Positions 25,746-34,771 of a stretch of DNA of 64,000 bases are shown in pieces (positions within the stretch are counted from its first letter, which is position 1; each line of letters opens with the position of its first letter). This DNA comes from Puia sp963703355. Its GTDB lineage: Bacteria > Bacteroidota > Bacteroidia > Chitinophagales > Chitinophagaceae. Below the pieces are notes generated by a model. It saw only the letters and a program-made list of their open reading frames with translations, did not search any database and was not told the DNA's origin. The translations under genes and the position numbers were made by a program. The stretch spans positions 2,170,001 through 2,234,000 of the forward strand of contig OY969813.1 of assembly GCA_963703355.1 (NCBI GenBank), written 5' to 3'.

Positions 25746-28568
25746 ATGCCAAAAAATCCCGCCATCGGTTCAGTTCTTATTATCGGTTCAGGTCCCATAA
25801 TTATCGGTCAGGCCTGTGAGTTTGATTATTCCGGTTCTCAGGCCGCCAGAAGTCTCCGGGAAGAAGGAATCAAAGTAATTCTGATAAACAGCAACCCGGC
25901 GACCATCATGACAGACCCCATGATGGCAGATCGGGTGTATCTTCTTCCGCTAACGGTGGAAAGTATTGAAAAAATTTTAGAGGAAAATCAGATTGACGCT
26001 GTATTACCTACAATGGGAGGGCAAACAGCGTTAAACCTCTGTAAAGAAGCTGCGGAACTTGGAATTTGGGAGAAATATAATGTCAATCTGATCGGTGTTG
26101 ACATAGCTGCAATTGATACTGCGGAGGACAGGGAAAAATTTAAACAGCTGATGATTCGCATCGGCATAGATGTGGCACCTTCCCGCGTGGCAAACTCGAT
26201 GCTTGAAGGAAAAGAATTCGCGCAGGAGATTGGATTCCCCCTGGTAATCAGGCCTTCATTTACCCTCGGCGGTACCGGTGGTGGCTTTGTTCACAGCAAA
26301 GATGATCTGGATGCTGCACTGGATAAGGGGTTAAAAGCGTCTCCGATTCATGAAGTACTGGTGGAAAAAGCAGTATTGGGGTGGAAGGAATATGAATTGG
26401 AGCTTTTAAGAGATAAAAATGATAATGTCGTTATCATATGTACTGTGGAGAACCTGGATCCCATGGGAGTTCATACGGGTGATTCCATAACGGTTGCACC
26501 TGCAATGACATTGAGTGATACAGCATTTCAGGATATGAGAAACAAGGCAATCCTGATGATGCGTTCTCTGGGCAATTTCGCGGGCGGATGTAATGTGCAG
26601 TTTGCATTAAACCCTGAAACGGAGCAGATCATTTCAGTTGAAATCAACCCAAGAGTATCCAGATCTTCAGCACTTGCATCCAAAGCTACGGGGTATCCCA
26701 TTGCAAAAATTGCTGCTAAACTTGCTATTGGTTATAGTTTGGATGAACTGAAGAATCAGATCACACAAACTACATCAGCCTATTTTGAGCCCGTACAGGA
26801 CTATGTAATTGTAAAAATGCCCAGATGGAATTTTGATAAATTCAAAGGTGCGAACGATACCCTGGGTCTACAAATGAAAAGTGTTGGAGAAGTAATGGCC
26901 ATTGGAAGAAGTTTTACGGAAGCACTTCAAAAAGCCTGTCAGAGTCTTGAAAATAATGCGATTGGGTTGGGTTATTACGGAAAGAGTCAGATGCATGCTG
27001 AAGAACTTATTCAATATATAAAAATACCGAAATGGGATCGTATTTTCAGAATTAAGGATGCACTTATGCTGGGCGTCAGTGTAAAAACCATTTCTCAGGC
27101 AACTGGCATAGACAGGTGGTTTTTATACGAAATACAGAAAATTTGTACGACAGAAAAAGAGATTAAAAAGTACAAGCTGGAAACAATACCTGTGGAATTA
27201 CTCAGGGAAGCAAAAACATTGGGCTTCAGCGACGTGCAGATCGCCACGATAATGCAAGATGGAAATGACGAGGCAGTATATGAAAAAAGAAAAGCAGCCG
27301 GTATCAACCGTATATTCAAAATGGTCGATACATGCAGCGCTGAATTTGAAGCGAAGACCCCATATTTTTATTCCACGTTTGAAAGTGGAGGAAACAATGA
27401 AAGTATTGTAACGAAGAAGAAAAAGATAATCATACTCGGTTCGGGACCCAACAGGATTGGTCAGGGAATTGAATTTGATTATTGCTGTGTGCATGGTCTG
27501 TTGGCTGTTAAAGAATGTGGATACGAGTCGATCATGGTAAACTGTAATCCCGAAACTGTTTCGACGGATTTTGATATGGCTGACAAGCTGTATTTCGAAC
27601 CTGTATTTTGGGAACACCTTTGGGACATTATCAATTACGAAAAACCTGACGGGGTTATAGTGCAGCTGGGCGGTCAAACGGCACTTAAACTTGCCGAAAA
27701 ACTTCACAAGAAAGGCATCCCGATTATCGGAACATCTTATGATAATATGGATATCGCTGAAGATCGGGGCCGATTCAGCGACATGCTAAAAGAAATGGAT
27801 ATCCCGTATCCTTCATACGGTACCGCAACAACAGTAGACGAAGCTGTTGAAGTCGCGAAATCAGTGGGCTTTCCCGTGCTCGTGAGACCAAGTTATGTAT
27901 TGGGCGGTCAGCGCATGAGAATTGTGATTAACGATCAGGAATTGGAAAGCGCAGTGGTAAGCTTATTGAAACATTTACCCGACAATAAAATTTTGATTGA
28001 TCACTTTCTGGATCGTTGCCAGGAAGCTGAAGTGGATGGCATTTGCGATGGCGATCAGTTTCATGTGATGGGTTTAATGGAGCATATCGAACCTGCGGGA
28101 ATTCATAGTGGGGATTCAAACGCTGTTTTACCACAATTTAATCTTACGCCACTTATTGTGGAAACCATGGAAGAATATGCAAGAAAAATCGCTTTCCGCT
28201 TAAACATAAAAGGACTCATCAACATTCAGTTTGCCATTAAAGATGGAAAAGTTTATGTGATAGAAGCCAATCCAAGGGCTTCCAGAACAACGCCATTTAT
28301 AGCCAAAGCTTATCAGATTCCCTACTTAAATATTGCGACCAAAATCATGCTGGGTCAAAATAAGCTGAAGGATTTTACATTCCATAAGAATTTAAAAGGA
28401 TACGCTATCAAGGAACCGGTTTTCAGTTTTGATAAATTCCCTGGAGTGAATAAAGAACTGGGACCTGAGATGAAATCCACCGGTGAAGCCATTCGATTCA
28501 TAAAAGATTTGAGAGATCCTTATTTCCGGCAACTGTACAAAGACCGGAGTATGTATTTGTCCAAATAG
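25746..28568 (+). CDS. carB: Carbamoyl-phosphate synthase large subunit without allosteric domain
   Basis: CarB makes carbamoyl phosphate for pyrimidines and arginine from ammonia, bicarbonate and two ATP. The first half (1-400) and second half (about 555-930) each hold an ATP-grasp synthetase unit: SGPIIIGQACEFDYSGSQA and SGPNRIGQGIEFDY start the two halves, with an oligomerisation region between. The protein is 940 residues. Escherichia coli CarB is about 1070 and carries a C-terminal MGS-like domain from about 936 that binds UMP/ornithine; here the frame stops just before it. The loss looks clean, with no remnant downstream. Confidence 0.96.
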   Translation: MPKNPAIGSVLIIGSGPIIIGQACEFDYSGSQAARSLREEGIKVILINSNPATIMTDPMMADRVYLLPLTVESIEKILEENQIDAVLPTMGGQTALNLCKEAAELGIWEKYNVNLIGVDIAAIDTAEDREKFKQLMIRIGIDVAPSRVANSMLEGKEFAQEIGFPLVIRPSFTLGGTGGGFVHSKDDLDAALDKGLKASPIHEVLVEKAVLGWKEYELELLRDKNDNVVIICTVENLDPMGVHTGDSITVAPAMTLSDTAFQDMRNKAILMMRSLGNFAGGCNVQFALNPETEQIISVEINPRVSRSSALASKATGYPIAKIAAKLAIGYSLDELKNQITQTTSAYFEPVQDYVIVKMPRWNFDKFKGANDTLGLQMKSVGEVMAIGRSFTEALQKACQSLENNAIGLGYYGKSQMHAEELIQYIKIPKWDRIFRIKDALMLGVSVKTISQATGIDRWFLYEIQKICTTEKEIKKYKLETIPVELLREAKTLGFSDVQIATIMQDGNDEAVYEKRKAAGINRIFKMVDTCSAEFEAKTPYFYSTFESGGNNESIVTKKKKIIILGSGPNRIGQGIEFDYCCVHGLLAVKECGYESIMVNCNPETVSTDFDMADKLYFEPVFWEHLWDIINYEKPDGVIVQLGGQTALKLAEKLHKKGIPIIGTSYDNMDIAEDRGRFSDMLKEMDIPYPSYGTATTVDEAVEVAKSVGFPVLVRPSYVLGGQRMRIVINDQELESAVVSLLKHLPDNKILIDHFLDRCQEAEVDGICDGDQFHVMGLMEHIEPAGIHSGDSNAVLPQFNLTPLIVETMEEYARKIAFRLNIKGLINIQFAIKDGKVYVIEANPRASRTTPFIAKAYQIPYLNIATKIMLGQNKLKDFTFHKNLKGYAIKEPVFSFDKFPGVNKELGPEMKSTGEAIRFIKDLRDPYFRQLYKDRSMYLSK

Positions 28569-28608
28569 TATAAGAATTAACATTAACCACGTCCTAAATG
28601 CTCATACT

Positions 28609-29268
28609 TTAAACCTCCACGAGCTTATTGCGTATCGCATACATCACGAGTCCGACGCGGGATTTGACCTTTAGCTTCTCGAATAATGAGTTGCGGTATT
28701 CGTCCACCGTACGCGGACTCACGAACATCTTTGCTGCAATATCCTTATAAGTAATTTCAGAACAGATATGGCTGAGAAAGTCTTTTTCTCTCTGAGTCAA
28801 TGTTATTGGTTCTTCTTTACGGTCAACATCTTTGTGTAAACCGCTGATTATTTTTCCGGAAATTTCCTCCGATAAGTAGAAATTTTTCACCATTACTGAG
28901 TCCAACGCTTTTTTTAATTCCTCAGGGTCGATATTTTTCATAATATATCCACGCGCACCTTGTTTAAGCATACGAATAATTGTGCGCTCGTCACTAAACA
29001 TCGAGAGTGCTAACACTTTTATCTTTGGATAATTCTTATTTAGCCACCCAGCCGTTTCAAAACCATCCATTTCCGGCATGTTGACATCCAAAAGAATTAA
29101 ATCGGGAACCAGGTGTTCGCCAATATTTTTTTTAATTTCTTTGCCATTATCCGCTTCGAATAAAACAGCATACTCGTCGAAAGTACTTATAAGTTTAGCT
29201 AATGCCTTCCGTAATAGTTTATGGTCGTCTGCTATAGCAACCTGAACCTGTTTTACAGAATGAGACAT
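28609..29268 (-). CDS. NarL/FixJ-type response regulator
   Basis: The 219-residue protein has a receiver domain (about 7-125) with the acidic pair D14/D15, phosphoacceptor D61 in LILLDVNMPEMDG and K111, then a LuxR-type HTH (about 150-215) with TQREKDFLSHICSEITYKDIAAKMFVSPRTVDEY. It should be phosphorylated by the kinase encoded 12 bp upstream. The regulon is unknown. Confidence 0.93.
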   Translation of the reverse strand: MSHSVKQVQVAIADDHKLLRKALAKLISTFDEYAVLFEADNGKEIKKNIGEHLVPDLILLDVNMPEMDGFETAGWLNKNYPKIKVLALSMFSDERTIIRMLKQGARGYIMKNIDPEELKKALDSVMVKNFYLSEEISGKIISGLHKDVDRKEEPITLTQREKDFLSHICSEITYKDIAAKMFVSPRTVDEYRNSLFEKLKVKSRVGLVMYAIRNKLVEV

Positions 29269-29280
29269 AAGTAAATAAAT

Positions 29281-30081
29281 TTAATTCAGAGGTACAGTTA
29301 CTGTTATGATCGTCCCTTTGCCCTGCTCGCTTTGAATGAATAAAGTACCTCCTATCATTTTTGCCCTGTTTTGCATACTTTTTAGACCAAGACCGCTCGA
29401 GCCGTCTTCCGGTGCATTCTTCTTGTTAACGTCAAATCCAACACCATCGTCCCGAATGGTCATTACAAAGGTATTATTACCGGAATAATCGAGCGCAACA
29501 TTTACTGAACCGGCCTTGGAATGTTTAATGATATTATTCATCATCTCCTGGTACATTCTGAAAATGAAAATCGATTTCTGATCATTGAAATGAAATTCAT
29601 CACCCAATGTATCAAAATGAATATTCAGCACTCCTGCTCTTCTAATGGATGAGAGGTCAAAGTTAATGGCTTCTGAAAGTCCGATATCGGCAATTCGATC
29701 AGTATGAAGGCTCTTAGTTAAATCAGCCATGTCCCTGATTACTTTATGCAACATTTCTTTTGAATTCTGTACCCCTTCGAATGCCTCATGGTCTTTTTCA
29801 ATTGGTGCAATAGACATCCAGAGTTTAATGACCGAGAGCGTCTGACCTATATTATCATGCAGCTCCTGTGCGATGTTCTTCATGGTAGATTCCTGGATTT
29901 CTAATTGGGAACGTAGCACTTCCTGTTCATATTCTTCTTTAAGTCGGATTAGTTCAAGTTCTTGTTTTTGTCTTCTGCGTTGATAAAAGAATATCATTGC
30001 CAGGATGAACCCTACCAGCACAAATGCCAGTACAAAACCCATCGACATTATAAAATAGATCTCTTTATTTTGATCCTGCAT
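29281..30081 (-). CDS. HisKA_3-type sensor histidine kinase with almost no sensor domain
   Basis: The 266-residue kinase has a single transmembrane helix (about 9-32), a coiled coil (about 34-65), the HisKA_3 dimerisation helix with phosphoacceptor H75 in AQELHDNIGQTLS, and an HATPase domain with MYQEMMNNIIKHS, DDGVGFDV and GLGLKSMQNRAKMIGG. There is no periplasmic or PAS sensor. The ATG at 30081 overlaps the multi-TM gene by 34 bp; an alternative ATG at 30048 overlaps its stop as TAATG. Either way the two are translationally coupled, so the membrane protein may be the sensor. Confidence 0.9.
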   Translation of the reverse strand: MQDQNKEIYFIMSMGFVLAFVLVGFILAMIFFYQRRRQKQELELIRLKEEYEQEVLRSQLEIQESTMKNIAQELHDNIGQTLSVIKLWMSIAPIEKDHEAFEGVQNSKEMLHKVIRDMADLTKSLHTDRIADIGLSEAINFDLSSIRRAGVLNIHFDTLGDEFHFNDQKSIFIFRMYQEMMNNIIKHSKAGSVNVALDYSGNNTFVMTIRDDGVGFDVNKKNAPEDGSSGLGLKSMQNRAKMIGGTLFIQSEQGKGTIITVTVPLN

Positions 30082-30692
30082 AAAAAGGCAATCGTATATA
30101 AGGTTGAAGTCAAAGAATAAATGACATAAAATATTATAACTATATTCTCTATAATTAATTCAGGCATCTTTGTTATGAAACTAATAAAAGAAAAAAACGG
30201 GAATGTTAAAACTACGGTAAAAAGAATAGCAGTCGTTATCCAGAAAGCTGGCAACCTTGTAAGTAACTCCGAATCAGCTCTTCGAAAGAGTTCAACAAAA
30301 TAATATATACAAAACGAAACTGTAATTAGACTACCAATTGTAAAATTGACAGGATTAAATCCGACCTTTTTTTGGAAATAGAGATTAATCATTGCGAATA
30401 TTGGAAATATAAAAATTACGATTAAAATCAGCCGCCTCATTTTAATATTGACAATTATTTCTCGCAGTACTAAATAATAAAAACAAAATTCAAATATTCC
30501 CCAAGAGTTAGCTACTCCCGTTGTAAATTTTCCATGCAATTGCAAATATCCCATCAGCAGGCCATCAATAAGATCTAAAAAAAGATATATTGGAAATAAT
30601 TTTAAGTAAAGAGGGCGAGGTTTTTGTACGAAAACAGAAAGACTAATTAGAAATAATATCAGTTGAATTATGTCAAAACCAGAAAATTGCAT
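30048..30692 (-). CDS. Multi-pass membrane protein, possible sensory partner of the kinase
   Basis: The 214-residue protein has about six to seven transmembrane helices and little else: hydrophobic segments recur about every 30 residues through to the C-terminus. I recognise no family motif. The ATG at 30692 is preferred to a TTG at 30701. Its 3' end overlaps the start of a kinase that lacks a sensor domain. Function is inferred from context only. Confidence 0.7.
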   Translation of the reverse strand: MQFSGFDIIQLILFLISLSVFVQKPRPLYLKLFPIYLFLDLIDGLLMGYLQLHGKFTTGVANSWGIFEFCFYYLVLREIIVNIKMRRLILIVIFIFPIFAMINLYFQKKVGFNPVNFTIGSLITVSFCIYYFVELFRRADSELLTRLPAFWITTAILFTVVLTFPFFSFISFITKMPELIIENIVIIFYVIYSLTSTLYTIAFLCRIKIKRSIL

Positions 30693-30725
30693 GTTCTTCA
30701 AATATCGTTAAAACTAAAGTTGCAT

Positions 30726-30750
30726 AAAAAAACCTCCTTTCAGAGGTTCT
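30726..30750 (-). terminator. Intrinsic terminator after the 162-aa gene
   Basis: On the minus strand AACCTC, loop TGAAAG, GAGGTT is followed by a run of seven T. It ends the 162-aa transcript just before the membrane protein/kinase/regulator operon, so the two are separate units. Confidence 0.8.
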
Positions 30751-30775
30751 TTTACTCATTAAAAGATTAAAAATA

Positions 30776-31264
30776 CTATACAATTTCGATTCCTTTTTGT
30801 CCTTTATCTACGATGGCTATGCCCAGATCACCCATTCCTCCTTCAGACGGCGGATTGCAAGTTGGTGGACATATATAACGTGGATTAGAACCACTCAGAA
30901 TTTTTAACATGCCACAACTCGAATAATAAATATCCTTGTTTGCATATTTTCCAGTTTCCATTAGTTTGGATTTTGTAGCTACCATTACTAAAGTCTGCCT
31001 ACCTCCATACTCCGGCTTTTCGAAGTAGTTTTCAGGATATGATCCAAAATAGAATCTAATACCGTCCCCGCCGTATGACTTGGCGAGCGCGAGAAAATTT
31101 TCTATTTCTTCGATACTATAACCAGCACTTAGCGAGTCTGGTTTCCCGATACGTTCAGAATTGGGCACCCACCTGGTCTGCTTGTACTCTCTGATGAGCA
31201 TGTCGGCCTCTTGGGTTTTGGCGTCTTTGCCATTCAATACTAATTTTTTTTGTTCCTTAATCAT
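30776..31264 (-). CDS. Conserved-looking 162-aa protein of unknown function
   Basis: The protein has no signal peptide or transmembrane helix and is mixed alpha/beta in character. The middle, GGDGIRFYFGSYPENYFEKPEYGGRQTLVMVAT, and a cysteine-containing C-terminal part (CGMLKILSG, YICPPTCNPPSEGG) look like conserved cores, but I recognise no named family. It begins with ATG and is closed by a strong terminator, so it is monocistronic. It is divergent from comEC, with an unusual ACCGT array between them. Confidence 0.65.
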   Translation of the reverse strand: MIKEQKKLVLNGKDAKTQEADMLIREYKQTRWVPNSERIGKPDSLSAGYSIEEIENFLALAKSYGGDGIRFYFGSYPENYFEKPEYGGRQTLVMVATKSKLMETGKYANKDIYYSSCGMLKILSGSNPRYICPPTCNPPSEGGMGDLGIAIVDKGQKGIEIV

Positions 31265-31403
31265 GAGCCTTAGTTTTTAACGAGTGAAAAAATTCTGTTC
31301 GTCTTAAAACTATCGACTAGGGGGCAGTGCAACTTCTGCAAGGAAATGCAGCTCAATACATTACAAGTTAATATTATTTATAAGATGAAGATATTCAGGC
31401 GAT

Positions 31404-31478
31404 ACCGTTCATATTTACATAAAAAAACCGTGATATCACCGTAAGAAATACCGTTAAAACAACAGATCTCGGTACCGT
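31404..31478. promoter_or_regulatory. Five phased ACCGT repeats, candidate operator array
   Basis: ACCGT occurs on the plus strand at 31404, 31427, 31438, 31450 and 31474. The steps are 23, 11, 12 and 24 bp, close to one or two helical turns. The first (ACCGTTCAT) fits the LytTR-type half-site pattern. A 10-bp palindrome GTGATATCAC (31430-31439) and CGGTACCG (31470-31477) are inside. It lies between the divergent 162-aa gene and comEC. Confidence 0.4.
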
Positions 31479-31549
31479 AAAATAGTTGAAAATGCCTGCT
31501 GGATTTAGCAATTAAGGTGATTGATTCGTGGAAGAATCAATCTTTCACA

Positions 31550-33172
31550 ATGGATTTCAGTTTTTCATTGCAAAATGAGCTGTGGAGAAAAGCACCTTTT
31601 CTCAGACTATTGCCACCACTCCTTATCGGAATCCTGGTTCAAAAGACATTCTCGCCTCAAACTCTTTTTTTGACCTTGCTTTTTTTAGTCTCCCTCTTCC
31701 TGATGATTGTTTGCAACTGTGTTTCTCTTTTTGCGATGAAAGGATTGGAATGGGTTGCCGGATTAGCGATTCACTCAGCGATTTTTTCTTTAGCAGGTAT
31801 TATATGCCATCTACATCAGGATGTGCAAGTTCGGCAATCTGCATGTTGGAGTCAGAACCAACGAAACCTATACCTGCTACGGCTTGTAAGCGAACCTGTT
31901 CAGAAACAAAATACATGGAAATGCTCAGGGGATTTAAAATGGTTGGTTAAGAATGATACTTGTTATCACGAGAATGAGAGCATCATAATCCATTTTTATA
32001 AGAAACCTGATCCACATACATATATGGAGGGAGCATTAATTATTTTCAGAAAGAATTTACAACCTATAGAAAATCTGAAAACTGCTCCTGAATTTGACTA
32101 TACCAGTTATTGCCATTTGCATCACATTTATGCCCAGGTGTATTTAAATGAAAATGAAAGCATATCTGTGCCTTTTGAGAAGAAATTATCAGTTCCTTCT
32201 ATACTCAATTGCTTACGTAAGAAATTGCTCCTTATAATAAAAAAATATGTACCGGGAGCATCTGAGAATAGTTTACTGGAGGCACTTATGGTCGGTTATA
32301 CCGATGATCTGGACCCGGGTATTCTGAAATCCTATGCCGATACAGGAGTAATACACGTCATTGCCATATCTGGCTTACACCTCGCATTGATTTGTCAAAT
32401 CCTTTATTTTATACTGCGAAAAGGCGGGCGAAAGAAATATAAACAATGGCTAAAATGGGCAACTATTATTTTAAGTCTATGGATCTACAGTATCCTTTCT
32501 GGCGCATCACCTTCAGTGATTCGGTCAGCCGCTATGTTTACCATCACTCTTTTTGCACGAAATGTACTAAGAGAGACAATTTTATACAATACACTGGCTT
32601 CTTCGGCCTTCTTACTGCTTTGTTTTGACCCCAATTGGATCCGCGATGTTGGATTTCAACTCAGCTACGGTGCTGTACTGGGTCTCGGTCTTTTCGCTAA
32701 ACCTATCAGCAACTTTATGACACCAAAAAACAAAATACTTAAATCAATCTGGGCTGCAATTTCAGTAAGCATGGCAGCTCAAATACTCACTACGCCCATT
32801 ACCATCTTTTACTTTCATCGCTTCCCGAGTTACTTCCTGATTGCGAATTTGGTGGCAGTTCCCCTCTCAAGTGGCATCCTTGTTTGCGGAATTCTTTTAT
32901 GTATTTTTTCTTTTATCCATCCGCTGGGATATTTCATTGGAACTTTGCTGAATTTTGCAATAGCATTACTGAATGGATTTATCAAGTATATTTCTCTATT
33001 ACCCGGCGCAGTTATTCCTGATTTGAATATTAATCTTTTTCAACTGATCACAATCTATCTTGGTTTGTTTTGCATATACCGTTTTTTATTTTTGAAACAG
33101 AAAGTATGGCTTATCACCGGACTTGTTATTATTAGTCTATACGAGCTAACGCATTTGTTTCCTATAACCTGA
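31550..33172 (+). CDS. comEC: ComEC/Rec2-family competence protein
   Basis: ComEC forms the inner-membrane channel for single-stranded DNA in natural transformation. The 540-residue protein has an N-terminal DUF4131-like region and a polytopic competence domain with the signature VIAISGLHLALICQI, then SGASPSVIRSAAMF and DVGFQLSYGAVLGLG. It ends after the membrane domain, so the C-terminal metallo-beta-lactamase-like domain of Bacillus ComEC is absent. ATG 31550 is preferred to GTG 31517, but this is uncertain. comF and radA (48 and 46 kb) are other uptake-associated genes in the window. Confidence 0.9.
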   Translation: MDFSFSLQNELWRKAPFLRLLPPLLIGILVQKTFSPQTLFLTLLFLVSLFLMIVCNCVSLFAMKGLEWVAGLAIHSAIFSLAGIICHLHQDVQVRQSACWSQNQRNLYLLRLVSEPVQKQNTWKCSGDLKWLVKNDTCYHENESIIIHFYKKPDPHTYMEGALIIFRKNLQPIENLKTAPEFDYTSYCHLHHIYAQVYLNENESISVPFEKKLSVPSILNCLRKKLLLIIKKYVPGASENSLLEALMVGYTDDLDPGILKSYADTGVIHVIAISGLHLALICQILYFILRKGGRKKYKQWLKWATIILSLWIYSILSGASPSVIRSAAMFTITLFARNVLRETILYNTLASSAFLLLCFDPNWIRDVGFQLSYGAVLGLGLFAKPISNFMTPKNKILKSIWAAISVSMAAQILTTPITIFYFHRFPSYFLIANLVAVPLSSGILVCGILLCIFSFIHPLGYFIGTLLNFAIALLNGFIKYISLLPGAVIPDLNINLFQLITIYLGLFCIYRFLFLKQKVWLITGLVIISLYELTHLFPIT

Positions 33173-33174
33173 CT

Positions 33175-33204
33175 TTGCAGTGAAAATCGTTTGCAGTAAA
33201 TTTG
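33175..33204 (+). promoter_or_regulatory. Complete promoter of purH (TTG-N19-TAAATTTG)
   Basis: TTG at 33175-33177, a 19-bp spacer and TAAATTTG at 33197-33204 fit the Bacteroidota consensus in sequence and spacing. The expected start near 33211 gives a short leader to the purH ATG at 33242. An upstream in-frame ATG at 33224 would also be within the transcript. Confidence 0.75.
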
Positions 33205-33241
33205 CGACTCTCTCACATCTATAATGATCAATCCTCATTTT

Positions 33242-34747
33242 ATGACGAAAAAAATACAATCCGCTTTGATTTCTGTTTTCTATAAAGACGGACTGGAACC
33301 AATCATCAGGCAGCTTGATGGACTCGGAGTCAGGATTATTTCGACTGGTGGAACTAAGGCGTTTATTGAAGGATTGGGCATTACCTGCACTGCTGCAGAA
33401 GAACTTACAAGTTATCCGTCGATTCTGGGTGGTCGGGTTAAAACATTACATCCGTCTATTTTTGGAGGCATCCTGGGTAGAAGAGAAGAACCGCAGGATT
33501 TATTAGAAATGAAGGAGTATCACATTCCAGAAATTGACCTCGTAATCGTGGACCTGTATCCATTTGAAGAAACAGTAGCGAATACGAAAGAAGAAAAGGC
33601 AATTATTGAAAAAATAGATATTGGTGGCCCCTCTATGATTCGTGCCGCAGCAAAAAATTTCTCGCATGTAGCGGTTATCGCTGATAAAAAAGACTATTCC
33701 TATCTGGAGCAATTATTAAATCTACAGCAGGGAGAACTTACAACCACCCAGAGAAAAGAGATGGCGGCAAAAGCATTTGGTGTCGTTGCCCGTTACGATA
33801 ATGCGATTGACGAATATTTTAATCCGCATAAAACTTCAGACAATTCAAAATTAACCAGGCATTTGCGCTATGGAGAAAATCCACACCAACAGGCATATTT
33901 TAAAGGAGATTGGGAGAATATTTTTAAACAACTTAACGGAAAAGAAATTTCTTATAACAATCTCGTAGATATCGACGCCGCTATTCAGCTCATTAATGAA
34001 TTTGAAGAGAAAACGGTGTTTGCCATTATAAAGCATACCAATGTTTGCGGTATAGCTTCCAGAGCATCAGTGCGAAGCGCCTGGGATCAAGCACTGGCCG
34101 GAGATCCCGAAAGTGCTTTTGGAGGTGTGCTGGTTTGCAACAATGAAATTGATTTACCCACGGCCGAAGCGATCCATGAATTATTTTTTGAAGTGTTGAT
34201 TGCACCTTCTTTTACTAAAGAAGCTCTGGAGATGTTAAAAACAAAGAAGAATCGAATTCTTCTGCAGTTAATCGGAGAGCCTGCTAATCAATTGGTGAAA
34301 AAATCCCTTTTGAATGGTGTATTGGTCCAGGATGCTGATAAAGGGAATTATACAAAATGGGAGGAAACGGGGGGAAGAAGTAGTACGCCAGATGAAAAAA
34401 AAGATCTGGAATTTGGTAATCTTGTGTCTAAACATTTGAAGTCAAATGCAATCGCATTAATAAAGAATAAACAGCTCATCGGCAAGGGTTGTGGACAAAC
34501 AAGCAGAATTGATTCGTTAAGACAGGCTATAGAAAAAGCTCACCAGTTTAAGTTTGACCTGAAAGGAGCTGCCTTAGCCTCTGATGCTTTTTTCCCTTTT
34601 GATGATTGTGTACGAATTGCAGCCGCCGAGGGTATCACAAGTTTTATTCAACCAGGTGGTTCCATTAGAGATAAAGACAGTATCGATTTTTGCAAACAGG
34701 AAGGACTTGTGATGGTGATAACGGGAATGCGTCATTTTAAACACTAA
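33242..34747 (+). CDS. purH: Bifunctional AICAR formyltransferase/IMP cyclohydrolase
   Basis: PurH does the last two steps of IMP synthesis. The ATG at 33242 gives 501 residues and the typical beginning KKIQSALISVFYKDG; an ATG at 33224 would add six residues. The N-terminal IMP cyclohydrolase part (about 1-190) shows STGGTKAFI, GGRVKTLHPSIFGGIL and DLVIVDLYPFEETV; the C-terminal formyltransferase part shows LRYGENPHQ, IKHTNVCGIA, CGQTSRIDS and SDAFFPFDD. It is preceded by a complete promoter. Confidence 0.97.
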   Translation: MTKKIQSALISVFYKDGLEPIIRQLDGLGVRIISTGGTKAFIEGLGITCTAAEELTSYPSILGGRVKTLHPSIFGGILGRREEPQDLLEMKEYHIPEIDLVIVDLYPFEETVANTKEEKAIIEKIDIGGPSMIRAAAKNFSHVAVIADKKDYSYLEQLLNLQQGELTTTQRKEMAAKAFGVVARYDNAIDEYFNPHKTSDNSKLTRHLRYGENPHQQAYFKGDWENIFKQLNGKEISYNNLVDIDAAIQLINEFEEKTVFAIIKHTNVCGIASRASVRSAWDQALAGDPESAFGGVLVCNNEIDLPTAEAIHELFFEVLIAPSFTKEALEMLKTKKNRILLQLIGEPANQLVKKSLLNGVLVQDADKGNYTKWEETGGRSSTPDEKKDLEFGNLVSKHLKSNAIALIKNKQLIGKGCGQTSRIDSLRQAIEKAHQFKFDLKGAALASDAFFPFDDCVRIAAAEGITSFIQPGGSIRDKDSIDFCKQEGLVMVITGMRHFKH

Positions 34748-34771
34748 TAAACCCAGGCGAAATCAGCCATT

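Noticed and set aside
28520..28610. Frameshift that cut off the CarB C-terminal domain
   Set aside because: The gap after the stop is only about 40 bp before the next gene, with no room or remnant for the 130-residue domain, so the loss is clean.
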